The notes under the pieces were generated by a model. The model was not told where the DNA came from. It saw only the letters and a list, made by a program, of their open reading frames with translations, and did no database searches. Source: Bacteroidota bacterium (lineage in GTDB: Bacteria; Bacteroidota; Bacteroidia; Chitinophagales; Saprospiraceae). From it: a stretch of 55,536 nt of DNA. Location: contig CAUJEY010000003.1 in NCBI GenBank assembly GCA_963169325.1, positions 1 to 55,536 on the forward strand. The letters run 5' to 3'. Both the position numbers and the translations under genes were made by a program. Positions within the stretch are counted from its first letter, which is position 1. Every line of letters starts with the position of its first letter. Below, piece after piece: positions 24,786-32,820 of the stretch.

Positions 24786-25583
24786 TCAAAAATCCGTCCC
24801 CTTCTCCCCCAAATCCAACACCTTCATCCAAATATTGCGATACAACACATCGTGTCCTTCGGCCTGTAATTTGAGTCCGCCCGGTATGTCGGTGATGCCT
24901 TTGCCGCCGTCATTTCCGCCGTCGATACCGGAATTGGGGCCACCCCAGACCTGGTTGATGGATTGATCGGTATGCACTTTCACGCCATTGAAGTACACGG
25001 TAACCCGGGCTTTTTCGATCAGTTTACCATCCTTGAAGCGGGCGGCTTTAAATTGAATGTCATAGGCGTTCCACTGCCCGAGGCCGCGATACGGCCGGTA
25101 GGGCGCGGCGACTTCGTTGATCACAGCGGCCATGCCGTGCGTGGTGGAGTCGCCGTCGAGCACCTGAATTTCGTACCGGTTTTGCAGGTAAACGCCGCTG
25201 TTGCCGCCGGGGTTAGCGATCAGGAATTCGATGTGCAGGCGAAAATCGCGGAATGTTTTTTTCGTCACGATGTCAGCTGTGCCGTATTTACCGCCGGCTG
25301 CCGTGGGGTCGTTCGAACTGACGCAGGTACCCGGGCCCGCCGGATCGTCCACGATTTTCCACTTGATGGGCGGGGTGGCGGCAAGGCGCGGGCCGGCCCA
25401 ATAGATCCAGTTGTCATCGAGCATTTGGCGCGAGCCGTCAAAAAGTATTTCCGCGCCGGCTGGCGCCTGGGCGCCCACGCCGATGGAGCCGGGGGCGTTG
25501 CGGTTGGAAAGGCCCCGCGATTGGGAGCAAGCGGCGATATAGAGGGTTGCCAGGAGGAGAATGAATAATTGCTTTATTGTCAT
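24786..25583 (-). CDS. DUF1080 lipoprotein (3-keto-disaccharide hydrolase family)
   Basis: A 265-residue lipoprotein with Cys19 in LYIAAC. The mature part is one DUF1080 domain: EILFDGSRQMLDDNWIYWAG near the start, DFRLHIEFLIANPGGNSGVY in the conserved NSG strand, and WNAYDIQFKAARF later. The closing strand is VLYRNIWMKVLDL. The family acts on oxidised disaccharides in some bacteria, and the exact substrate here is unknown. It is related to the two-domain protein at 7863-9233 but anchored by lipid. It diverges from the aldo/keto reductase gene and stands alone. Confidence 0.85.
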   Translation of the reverse strand: MTIKQLFILLLATLYIAACSQSRGLSNRNAPGSIGVGAQAPAGAEILFDGSRQMLDDNWIYWAGPRLAATPPIKWKIVDDPAGPGTCVSSNDPTAAGGKYGTADIVTKKTFRDFRLHIEFLIANPGGNSGVYLQNRYEIQVLDGDSTTHGMAAVINEVAAPYRPYRGLGQWNAYDIQFKAARFKDGKLIEKARVTVYFNGVKVHTDQSINQVWGGPNSGIDGGNDGGKGITDIPGGLKLQAEGHDVLYRNIWMKVLDLGEKGTDF

Positions 25584-25741
25584 GTTGAATAAATTTTAAA
25601 CCAGGTTACAAAATTCGTTTGCCTTATTCCATTCCCCCGGCTGTAAACATCCCTAAAAAGCGGGCGGCTTGTAACCTCCCCGGCAAATGGCATCTGCACA
25701 AACGTACCCATTTTCCTACATTTAGCCCTAAAACGATATTC

Positions 25742-26731
25742 ATGACTTATTTACCTTCCCCGACCCGTTATCAACACATGCATTACCGCCGCTGTGGTCG
25801 CAGCGGATTGAAATTGCCGGCCGTTTCGCTGGGCCTGTGGCATAATTTCGGCCACGTAGACGTAGCGGAAACTTTTCGCGCCACGCTGCATCTCGCTTTC
25901 GATGCGGGCATCACGCACTTCGACCTGGCTAACAACTACGGCCCGCCACCCGGCTCGGCTGAAGAGAATTTTGGCCGTATCCTGCGCCAGGATTTCCAAA
26001 GCTACCGCGACGAGTTGATTATTTCAACCAAAGCCGGATACCTGATGTGGGACGGCCCTTATGGGGAGTGGGGTTCCAAAAAATACCTCGTGGCCAGCCT
26101 CGACCAAAGCCTCCAACGTATGGGGCTCGACTATGTAGACATCTTTTACAGCCACCGTCCCGATCCGGATACGCCACTCGAAGAAACGATGGGCGCACTC
26201 GACCTGATCGTCCGGCAGGGCAAAGCCTTGTACGTGGGTATTTCCAATTATTCGGCCGAACAAACTGCCGAGGCTTGCCGTATCCTCCGGCAACTGGGCA
26301 CACCCTGCCTCATTCACCAGCCCAAATACTCCATGTTTGTGCGTGACATTGAAGCGGGGCTGCTCGATGTGCTGGCGCAGGAAGGTATGGGCTGTATTCC
26401 GTTTTCCCCGCTGGCGCAGGGATTACTGACCAACAAATATTTGCAAGGCATTCCGGACGATTCGCGCGCGGCCAAAACGCATGGTTTCCTGAAAGAAAAA
26501 GATATCACGGAGGCGCGGCTTCAGCAAATCCGGCAATTGAACGGCCTGGCGGAAAAGCGTGGCCAAACCCTGGCGCAAATGGCCCTGGCCTGGGTATTGC
26601 GGCACGAGCAAGTGACTTCGGTACTTGTGGGCGCCAGCCGGCCGGAGCAATTAGCCGATTCGTTGAAGTGTTTGGAAAACCCGACGTTTAGCGGGGAGGA
26701 ACTGGGCCATATAGAAGGAATTTTGCGGTAG
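25742..26731 (+). CDS. Aldo/keto reductase, YghZ-like
   Basis: The ATG at 25742 (MTYLPSPTRYQHMHYRRCGR) is preferred; the frame is open for 41 more codons upstream without family similarity. The 329-residue product is an NADPH-dependent (alpha/beta)8 reductase. The catalytic tetrad is visible as Asp and Tyr in FDLANNYG, Lys in ISTKAGY and His in DIFYSHRPD. The pattern MHYRRCGRSGLKLPAVSLGL and the GPPPGSAEENFGRIL stretch fit the YghZ / L-glyceraldehyde 3-phosphate reductase subgroup, a detoxification role in E. coli. The C-terminal VTSVLVGASRPEQL is the NADP phosphate-binding helix. It is monocistronic and divergent from the DUF1080 lipoprotein gene. Confidence 0.9.
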   Translation: MTYLPSPTRYQHMHYRRCGRSGLKLPAVSLGLWHNFGHVDVAETFRATLHLAFDAGITHFDLANNYGPPPGSAEENFGRILRQDFQSYRDELIISTKAGYLMWDGPYGEWGSKKYLVASLDQSLQRMGLDYVDIFYSHRPDPDTPLEETMGALDLIVRQGKALYVGISNYSAEQTAEACRILRQLGTPCLIHQPKYSMFVRDIEAGLLDVLAQEGMGCIPFSPLAQGLLTNKYLQGIPDDSRAAKTHGFLKEKDITEARLQQIRQLNGLAEKRGQTLAQMALAWVLRHEQVTSVLVGASRPEQLADSLKCLENPTFSGEELGHIEGILR

Positions 26732-26799
26732 TGAAATAATATGCCCTTGTGTGACCTGCGTCACCAAAAGTGTTTTCCCATCTGCCGCACCTTTGGCTT

Positions 26800-26898
26800 A
26801 TGAAAAACAAAACGTTCAAATTGATGCTGGTTTGTCTGATCTGTCTTGGTCTGGTGGCCGGAATTGTTTGGACCGTCAACACTTTCTTTCATCAATAA
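26800..26898 (+). CDS. Single-pass membrane micropeptide, 32 aa
   Basis: An ATG at 26800 opens a 32-codon frame whose product is a short basic start (MKNKTFK), one hydrophobic helix (LMLVCLICLGLVAGIVWTV) and a polar end. It ends 10 bp before the DUF2892 gene, so the two are probably transcribed together. The compact, ideal single-span profile and spacing support a real gene, but I know no family. Confidence 0.45.
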   Translation: MKNKTFKLMLVCLICLGLVAGIVWTVNTFFHQ

Positions 26899-26908
26899 AA
26901 ACAAGATT

Positions 26909-27118
26909 ATGAAAAAGAACATGGGAAACACCGACCGCATCGTCCGCGTCCTCATCGCAATCGTTATCGCTGCATTGTATTTTACCGGTACGATCACCGG
27001 GTTGGTGGGCACGATATTACTGGTTTTAGCCGGTGTTTTTGTGGCGACCAGTGTCGTGAGTTTTTGCCCGTTGTACACCATTGTCGGGCTGAATACCTGT
27101 CCGGCGAAACAAGCCTGA
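26909..27118 (+). CDS. DUF2892 family inner membrane protein
   Basis: The 69-residue product starts with MKKNMGNTDRIVRVLIAIVI, where the NxGxxDRxxRxxxG-like start is the DUF2892 signature. Two membrane helices follow (RIVRVLIAIVIAALYFTG and LVGTILLVLAGVFVATSVVS). The end, CPLYTIVGLNTCPAKQA, has the two cysteines commonly seen in the family, which also occurs fused to rhodanese domains in YgaP. A role in sulfur or redox handling is suggested by that association only. A hairpin terminator follows at 27151. Confidence 0.85.
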   Translation: MKKNMGNTDRIVRVLIAIVIAALYFTGTITGLVGTILLVLAGVFVATSVVSFCPLYTIVGLNTCPAKQA

Positions 27119-27150
27119 ACCCCCGACCGCACAAAAAACAAACCGTGAGG

Positions 27151-27186
27151 TGACGTAAGTAACGAACTGTTACCTTACGTCATTTT
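27151..27186 (+). terminator. Hairpin terminator after the DUF2892 gene
   Basis: TGACGTAAGTAAC, a 5-base loop, and GTTACCTTACGTCA form a 13-bp stem with one bulge, followed by four T. It separates the DUF2892 gene from the beta-barrel gene at 27208. Confidence 0.55.
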
Positions 27187-27207
27187 CATTTATACACACC
27201 AGAATCT

Positions 27208-27756
27208 ATGAAAAACATCGTCATTGCCTTGTTTTGCTTTTGTTTGCAAGGTTTGTTTGCCCAGGAGAAAATATCGCCCGGCAGGTTCACTGCAGGGGTG
27301 GAACTGGATGTTTTGCCTTATGCCACGGGAGGCTACTTTGGTGCGGTATGGGCAGGGAAAGGCCATTGGAGGGGCCGGCTGATTGTCGCAAAGGCAACCA
27401 AACCGGATTTTTTACTGCCCGACCAATTTTCTGATAACACCATAAAGGCCTATGCGCTGTTGGCCGACTATTTCCTCCGGCCCGATTTCTCCGGTTGGTG
27501 GGTGGCCGGCGGCGTTGTTTACTGGGACGCCCGTATCCGGTATAACCCTGCTGAAAGCAGCGGAGCCTACAAAATTTACCTGGCATCGATTGGGGGTGGG
27601 TACAACTGGAAATTTTTCCGGAATTTTTATTTGAGCCCTTGGGCAGGTATTCACTTGCGGATAGCCGGTGATAAGGAAGTTTTGTTTCAGGGAGATACCT
27701 ACGAACCCCCGCTTTTTAATCCGGAGGGTTCGCTGAAACTGGGCTGGCATTTTTGA
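27208..27756 (+). CDS. Outer membrane beta-barrel-like protein, 182 aa
   Basis: A signal peptide (residues 1-19, ending GLFAQ) is followed by alternating amphipathic strands with many aromatic and glycine residues. Examples are RFTAGVELDVLPYATGGYFG, WRGRLIVAKATK and YKIYLASIGGGYNWKFF, and the protein closes with LKLGWHF. The terminal Phe is typical of outer membrane barrels that use the BAM machinery. No specific family is recognised. The 3-prime end overlaps the convergent YpdA gene by 41 bp, so both genes code through the same DNA. Confidence 0.65.
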   Translation: MKNIVIALFCFCLQGLFAQEKISPGRFTAGVELDVLPYATGGYFGAVWAGKGHWRGRLIVAKATKPDFLLPDQFSDNTIKAYALLADYFLRPDFSGWWVAGGVVYWDARIRYNPAESSGAYKIYLASIGGGYNWKFFRNFYLSPWAGIHLRIAGDKEVLFQGDTYEPPLFNPEGSLKLGWHF

Positions 27757-28720
27757 TCTTCATCTTTATCGCCGCAATGATTTTTTCCGCGTGTACCCGG
27801 GAGTTTTCGATAAACCAAACGTGCGTATCCATTCCGCCGCAGATGACGCCGGCCAGGTACAATCCGACCAGGTTTGATTCCTGCGTTTCAGGGTTATATT
27901 GGGGATAAAACTTGCCGTCTTCGGACAGTTTTACCCCGATTTTTTGTAAAAATGCAAAATTCGGCTGGTAGCCGGTCGCCGCAATAACAAAATCATTCGG
28001 AAAGGTAACCAACCCGGAAGGGGTTTGTATTTCGACTTCGTGCGGGCGTATTGCCGTGAGGGTGGCATTAAAAAATGCCTGGATGGCCCCTTCTTTAATG
28101 CGGTTTACAATGTCCGGCCGAGCCCAGTATTTGACCCGCTCGCCGATGTCGGCTTCGCGAACGACCATGGTCACTTCAGCGCCTTTGCGCCAGGTTTCGA
28201 GGGCAGCATCTACGGCAGAGTTGTTGGCGCCCACCACTACCACTTTTTGGCGGTAATAGGGGTGCGGCTCGGCGTAGTAATGTGTTACTTTGGGCAAATC
28301 TTCACCGGGAATATTCAGCTTATTGGGGATATCGTAAAAGCCCGTTGCCAGGATGATATTGGCGGCCTGATACGTATTTTTGCCGGTGACTACGGCATAT
28401 CCGCCCGATGTCTGGGGAGTGATTGTTTCCACTCCTTCATACAGCCGAAGGTTCAGGTGAAAGGTTTCAGCCACGCGGCGGTAATATTCCAGCGCTTCGG
28501 CCCGGGTAGGCTTGGCATTATTGGAAACAAAGGGGATGCCGCCGATTTCCAGACGCTCGGAGGTGGAAAAAAACGTCATATTGGCGGGATAGTGGTACAA
28601 CGAGTGAACCAAAGGTCCCTTTTCCAGAATAACGTACGAGAGGCCGGCCTTTTGCGCTTCGATGCCGCAGGCAAGTCCAATCGGCCCGGCGCCGACAATC
28701 AGGATGTCATAGTTTTGCAT
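27716..28720 (-). CDS. YpdA family flavoprotein disulfide reductase
   Basis: A 334-residue NAD(P)H-dependent flavoprotein. The FAD motif GAGPIGL is at residue 11 and the second dinucleotide motif VVGANNSAVDAALE lies in the middle. The C-terminal ATGYQPNF and LYLAGVICGG are typical. The family (YpdA/Bdr) reduces bacillithiol disulfide in Firmicutes, and Bacteroidota that make bacillithiol carry the same protein. No redox-active CxxC pair is present, as expected for YpdA as distinct from thioredoxin reductase. It is convergent with the barrel gene and overlaps it by 41 bp. Bacillithiol synthesis genes are not in the window. Confidence 0.88.
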   Translation of the reverse strand: MQNYDILIVGAGPIGLACGIEAQKAGLSYVILEKGPLVHSLYHYPANMTFFSTSERLEIGGIPFVSNNAKPTRAEALEYYRRVAETFHLNLRLYEGVETITPQTSGGYAVVTGKNTYQAANIILATGFYDIPNKLNIPGEDLPKVTHYYAEPHPYYRQKVVVVGANNSAVDAALETWRKGAEVTMVVREADIGERVKYWARPDIVNRIKEGAIQAFFNATLTAIRPHEVEIQTPSGLVTFPNDFVIAATGYQPNFAFLQKIGVKLSEDGKFYPQYNPETQESNLVGLYLAGVICGGMDTHVWFIENSRVHAEKIIAAIKMKIKNASPVSANPPD

Positions 28721-28760
28721 CCAAGCAAAACACGGGAACGCGCCGGGAAGTTTGGGAAAT

Positions 28761-28822
28761 CGTCATTGGCGGCATTTCGTCATTGGCGGCATTTCGTCAA
28801 TGACGAAATGACCCAATGACGC
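28761..28822. repeat. CGTCATT-type hairpin repeat
   Basis: Two direct copies of CGTCATTGGCGGCATTT are followed by CGTCAATGACGAAATGACCC and AATGACG, which pair back with them. The CGTCATT heptamer is the same unit as in the first array inside the NRDE gene. It fills the gap between the 2OG oxygenase stop and the YpdA start, both on the minus strand. Confidence 0.7.
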
Positions 28823-28823
28823 C

Positions 28824-29777
28824 TTACTTCTTGAGTCCAATTTCCCGCAAGCGTTCGTCCAGGTACGCGCCGGCAGTAACGGGCGCATAGTGCAGCGGAT
28901 TCTCCGGGGTAATGCAGGCAGGCAGGCAGGCCAAACTCATGGAGCCCACCGGGTGCAGGAAGAAGGGGATGCTGAGGCGCGGCAGGTGCCACTCTTCGCG
29001 GGGTGGATTTACCACGCGGTGTGTGGTACTTTTCAGGTAGTTATTGGTGAGCCGCTGTAGCATATCGCCCACATTGATTACGATTTCGTCGGCTTCCGGC
29101 ATGATGGCCACCCATTCGTTTTTAGAGTTCAGGAGTTGTAGTCCCCCGGCGCTGGCGCCCACGAGCAGGGTAATGAGGTTAATATCTTCATGTTGTTCGG
29201 CCCGGATCGCGCTGGCCGGTTCCTGTGTGATGGGTGGATAGTGGATTGCCCGCAGAATGGAGTTGCCATCCGTAATGAAGGGCGTAAAGTAGTCGGGCGA
29301 CAGGTTCAGGTAAATAGCGATAGCCTCCAGCAGTTGTGCGCCCGCCTTTTCGAAAGCCTGGTACAGTTCGCGCCCCATTTGGGTAAACTCCGGCGTTTCA
29401 AGCACGGAAACATTATCGGGGTATTCCGCCTTCAACGGATGGTCGGCCGAAACGACCTGGCCGATCTGGAAAAATTCTTTCAGGTCGGCTACCTGCGATT
29501 GTTTGGCATGCTCCTTTCCGAAGGAGGTATAGCCGCGCTGCCCGGCCATTCCAGTGATTTCGTACTGGCGTTTGGACGCTTCCGGCAAGGCAAAAAAGGC
29601 TTTGGCCGCAGCATAAAAGCCGTCTACCAGTGGTTTGGGGATGCCATGATTGACCACGGCCACAAATCCGACCTCGTGAAATGCCTGGCCGATCGCCTGT
29701 ACGAAGGCCGCGCGATCAGCAGGCGTTCCATGAACAAACGTTGACAGGTCGACGGTAGGAATACCTTTTTCTTTCAT
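28824..29777 (-). CDS. 2-oxoglutarate/Fe(II) oxygenase, isopenicillin N synthase family
   Basis: A 317-residue enzyme of the non-haem iron family. The iron ligands are seen as HxD in AEQHEDINLITLL and a distal His in STTHRVVNPP, with the cosubstrate-binding RLSIPFF (RxS). The N-terminal half has the DIOX_N pattern, with FHEVGFVAVVNHGIPK and FFALPEASKRQYE. It is of the type found in plant hormone and beta-lactam enzymes; the bacterial version's substrate cannot be assigned. It lies upstream of the YpdA gene with a repeat between and is transcribed the same way. The C-terminal LDERLREIGLKK is normal. Confidence 0.88.
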   Translation of the reverse strand: MKEKGIPTVDLSTFVHGTPADRAAFVQAIGQAFHEVGFVAVVNHGIPKPLVDGFYAAAKAFFALPEASKRQYEITGMAGQRGYTSFGKEHAKQSQVADLKEFFQIGQVVSADHPLKAEYPDNVSVLETPEFTQMGRELYQAFEKAGAQLLEAIAIYLNLSPDYFTPFITDGNSILRAIHYPPITQEPASAIRAEQHEDINLITLLVGASAGGLQLLNSKNEWVAIMPEADEIVINVGDMLQRLTNNYLKSTTHRVVNPPREEWHLPRLSIPFFLHPVGSMSLACLPACITPENPLHYAPVTAGAYLDERLREIGLKK

Positions 29778-29901
29778 AATTTGAATTTATGTGGTTAGGG
29801 CAGTTTTACGGACTGGGGGTTAGTGGAGCAGACTGCAAAAATGGGTAATCCACTTCAACTGCACAACCTGAAAGCGGAAAGCAAAAATCTTTTTATGACC
29901 A

Positions 29902-30708
29902 CTAAATCACAAATGCGTCTTCCACGATAGCCAGGGCGGCATCGTACACAGCAGCGCTGCAGGCTAATATTTCACCGTTGTCGACAAAAGTATTCCCCCC
30001 GCTGAAATCGCTGACACGACCACCGGCTTCGTGTACCAGCAGCGCGCCGCCGGCCACGTCCCAGGAATTCAAGCCGTATTCGAAGAAAATATCGAAGCGC
30101 CCGCAAGCCACATAGGCCAGGTCGAGCGCTGCAGAGCCATACCGGCGCACGGCGCGCCCCTCTGCAATGAAGGTACGCAGCGCCTTGAACCAGCTGTCGG
30201 CCCGATCAAAGTTGTGGTAAGGGAATCCGGTAGCGACCAGTGCCTGCCGCAGGGTATCGCGTTGGCTGACCCGGATGGGTAAGTCGTTGCACCAGGCGCC
30301 GCCGTTTCGCCAGGCGTAGAACATTTCGTTGTTGGGTACGTGATGTACGATTCCGATCAACATATCTGCGCCGGCCCTCAGGCCCACACTGACGGAGTAA
30401 TGCGGGAGTCCGTACAAGTAATTCGTTGTGCCGTCCAACGGATCAATAATCCATTGCAGATCAGCCGATTTCCCTTGTTCCACGGTATCTTCCTCCGTGA
30501 TAAAGGCAGCTTCGGGCAGTATTTTATGCAAACGTTCCACGAGCATTTCCTCGGCTGTGCGATCCACGTAACTGACCAGCCCGTTGAGGTGTTTTTCTTC
30601 TACCTGGCCGAATTGTACACGATTTACCTCGGTATGGAGAAATACGGCAGTCTCACGCACAGCCTGAATTGCCTGGCGGGTAAGTTTCTCTAAATCGCGT
30701 TGCGGCAT
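29902..30708 (-). CDS. Inositol monophosphatase family protein
   Basis: About 268 residues from the ATG at 30708 (MPQRDLEKLTRQAI). The frame start at 30756 would overlap the stop of mltA by 41 bp and adds no homology. Metal-binding motifs are complete: EEDT, then WIIDPLDGTTNYLYG, and NSWDVAGGALLVHEAGG near the end. The family covers inositol-1-phosphatase, SuhB and CysQ; the length and DPLDGTTNY match the IMPase/SuhB branch. The physiological substrate is uncertain. It lies 7 bp after the MltA gene, so co-transcription is likely. Confidence 0.9.
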   Translation of the reverse strand: MPQRDLEKLTRQAIQAVRETAVFLHTEVNRVQFGQVEEKHLNGLVSYVDRTAEEMLVERLHKILPEAAFITEEDTVEQGKSADLQWIIDPLDGTTNYLYGLPHYSVSVGLRAGADMLIGIVHHVPNNEMFYAWRNGGAWCNDLPIRVSQRDTLRQALVATGFPYHNFDRADSWFKALRTFIAEGRAVRRYGSAALDLAYVACGRFDIFFEYGLNSWDVAGGALLVHEAGGRVSDFSGGNTFVDNGEILACSAAVYDAALAIVEDAFVI

Positions 30709-30715
30709 GTGAAAT

Positions 30716-31774
30716 CTATTGTTTGGGCAATAATACCCATAAGCGGCCGTAGCCATTTATTTTTCGCGCCTCCTGAAGTCCGTTCATGCCAATACCGCTG
30801 TATAAATCCAAACGTTTGGTGGTCAGAATAGCGCCACCGCGGTCTTGCGCGAAAAGTATCCGGTAAGTATATCCTTTCAGATTGCCGGCGGGGTCCATAT
30901 CGGGAAGTTCGGCCAACAGGGTGGCGCCGATGGGAATGACCCGAGGATCGACTGCGACCGAATAGCCGGCCGTCAAAGGGAAAAATCCGGCGCCCAATAC
31001 TTTTTCATCTACCTTGGTAAAAAACACATAAACGCCACCGGCGCCTTTTACAGAACCGCCAAAGCCAAAATGTTCACGTTTGCCATCGGCATATTCCACC
31101 CAGCAAGAGCCCTGTAACTGGGCATTCGCTAACTCCTTTTTGGAGCGTACCCAAGCCATTTCCAGACCCTTACCGGCCAACGCACCGGCTGCAATAGCGG
31201 CAGGGGAAGGCACATGTTCGGGTCGGCGCAAAATCGGGATAGAAAATTCAGGCGTTTGCTCCCGGCTGGCCTGCACAATGGGCGTGTAATAACCCGTGAT
31301 ACGGACGCGGTCTTTTTTTAGTTCGGTGTTGACCTGGTAGAAATCAAAACGATCCAGCATGGCTTCCGGTTGCAGAATCTGACATTCCTGAAGCAGTTCA
31401 ACCGTTTTGAGCATTTCTGCTTTGCTGATGCCTTTCACCGGATATTTTTTGGCGTCGGAGCGGCGCAGGTAATTGGCCTGCTCATACATAGCCTCCAACA
31501 TGGCCGGCGCAAAAGTGAGATAAGGCAAGGTATCCGGATGTTTGAAAGTAAGTACCGAAGAGTGTACCTGGCGTTTCAGAATCAGCGGTTTGGGATAAGC
31601 AGTGGGTGCCATGGCCACCATACGTTCCGGTAAAGCGCTGTTCATGTTTTCGGCTGCCACCACCCCGGCTACTGCGTTTTTCATAGAAACGCTTGCCGAG
31701 CCGTTGCCGCAGTCCAACGTTAAAACGAAGGGAAGCAGCATGAGGCAGAATAGGAGAGAGATTTTATTTATCAT
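30716..31774 (-). CDS. MltA-type lytic transglycosylase with 3D domain
   Basis: The ATG at 31774 starts a signal peptide (MINKISLLFCLMLLPFVLTL); the longer frame from 31825 is rejected. The signal ends at CGNG, so it may be a lipoprotein. MltA sequence signatures are GYYTPIVQASREQTPEFSIP, SCWVEYADGKREHFGFGG and the 3D domain with AVDPRVIPIGATLL. The catalytic Asp-containing ending AQDRGGAILTTKRLDLYSG is present. The enzyme cuts peptidoglycan to 1,6-anhydromuropeptides. At about 352 residues it is near normal length. A TACATTTG -7 box at 31876-31883 on the minus strand may drive it. Confidence 0.88.
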   Translation of the reverse strand: MINKISLLFCLMLLPFVLTLDCGNGSASVSMKNAVAGVVAAENMNSALPERMVAMAPTAYPKPLILKRQVHSSVLTFKHPDTLPYLTFAPAMLEAMYEQANYLRRSDAKKYPVKGISKAEMLKTVELLQECQILQPEAMLDRFDFYQVNTELKKDRVRITGYYTPIVQASREQTPEFSIPILRRPEHVPSPAAIAAGALAGKGLEMAWVRSKKELANAQLQGSCWVEYADGKREHFGFGGSVKGAGGVYVFFTKVDEKVLGAGFFPLTAGYSVAVDPRVIPIGATLLAELPDMDPAGNLKGYTYRILFAQDRGGAILTTKRLDLYSGIGMNGLQEARKINGYGRLWVLLPKQ

Positions 31775-31875
31775 AAAGTTGGTCGGGACTTTTTCCGCAC
31801 GCTCCGCCGCTTTGCGACGATCCAATTATTTATTGTCTAACCTTTTCGCGGTATGGCCCAATCTTAAAATTTTAA

Positions 31876-31883
31876 CAAATGTA
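31876..31883 (-). promoter_or_regulatory. Candidate -7 box for mltA
   Basis: On the minus strand this reads TACATTTG, matching TAnnTTTG, 101 bp ahead of the mltA ATG. No well-spaced -33 is visible, so confidence is low. Confidence 0.25.
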
Positions 31884-31990
31884 TGGCCAAATTTGTCGCC
31901 AGAGCCTGATCTTCGTCACTGTTGACAATGCGTTAACACGCAAGAGGTTTCTAATCAATACATTGTGAATTAGTTACGTTCGTCGAAAAT

Positions 31991-32581
31991 TTAAACATTT
32001 AAAATACCCCTTCGCAGCCATTCGTTTACTTTTAACAAGGCGGCAACGGAGAGTGAGTCGGTGATTTCGCCCTGAAGCACCATTTCGAGGGCTTCGGAAA
32101 AAGGCAGGCGGCGGATTTGAAGTTGCTCGGTTTCTTCCGGCTGTGCTGCGCCGAATTCAAGTTCCTGTGCAACATAAACGATGCCATATTCATCGCTCAC
32201 CGAGTTGGACAGGTGCATATCCAGCAGTGGAGTCCAGCGTTGGGCCCGGATTCCGGTTTCCTCGAGCAATTCCCGTTGAGCCGATTCAAGCAACGGCCTG
32301 TTCAGCGGCCCTCCTCCTTCCGGGATTTCCCAGCTGTAACGATCCAATGCATAGCGATACTGCCCGACCAGCCAGGTGTATCCTTCCGCATCGATCGGCA
32401 CAATTCCGATGGCTACGTTTTTAAAATGTACGACACCATAGATGCCTGCGCCGCCAGACGGATTGCGTACTTCCCGGTGCGTAACGCGTATCCAGGGGTT
32501 GTCGTAAACCTGATTTATGCTCAAAGTTTGCCAGGGATTGCTTGTTGTTTGGGGCCCTTCGTTGTGGTGTTTAGTATCCAT
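31991..32581 (-). CDS. NUDIX hydrolase, ADP-ribose pyrophosphatase-like
   Basis: About 196 residues from the ATG at 32581 (MDTKHHNEGPQTT). The Nudix box is EGGGPLNRPLLESAQ followed by RELLEETGI. The catalytic RExxEE part is intact, while the first glutamate of the consensus is replaced by Arg, a change outside the main metal ligands. WEIPEGG preceding it fits the ADP-ribose pyrophosphatase group, which cleaves ADP-ribose and related nucleoside diphosphates. The gene is isolated, minus strand, between mltA and the divergent esterase. Confidence 0.87.
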   Translation of the reverse strand: MDTKHHNEGPQTTSNPWQTLSINQVYDNPWIRVTHREVRNPSGGAGIYGVVHFKNVAIGIVPIDAEGYTWLVGQYRYALDRYSWEIPEGGGPLNRPLLESAQRELLEETGIRAQRWTPLLDMHLSNSVSDEYGIVYVAQELEFGAAQPEETEQLQIRRLPFSEALEMVLQGEITDSLSVAALLKVNEWLRRGILNV

Positions 32582-32820
32582 ATCTGTTTTTTCGTCGAAA
32601 AACCTGCGATTATTCGCTATTAGCCCGACATTAGCAACCGCAATTAACAACAATCAAGTGCTCGGAAAGAACCAAACATTTACTTTTTTTTGCATTTAAT
32701 TGCATAATCTTTCCCCTGCACCTCCCGCTTTCCCCTTTCTAAAATATCGGCATAACTGTGAGTTGGGTACCGCAATGTACCTGCGACACTACTATTGAGA
32801 AACGAAAAATCCTCCTGCGT

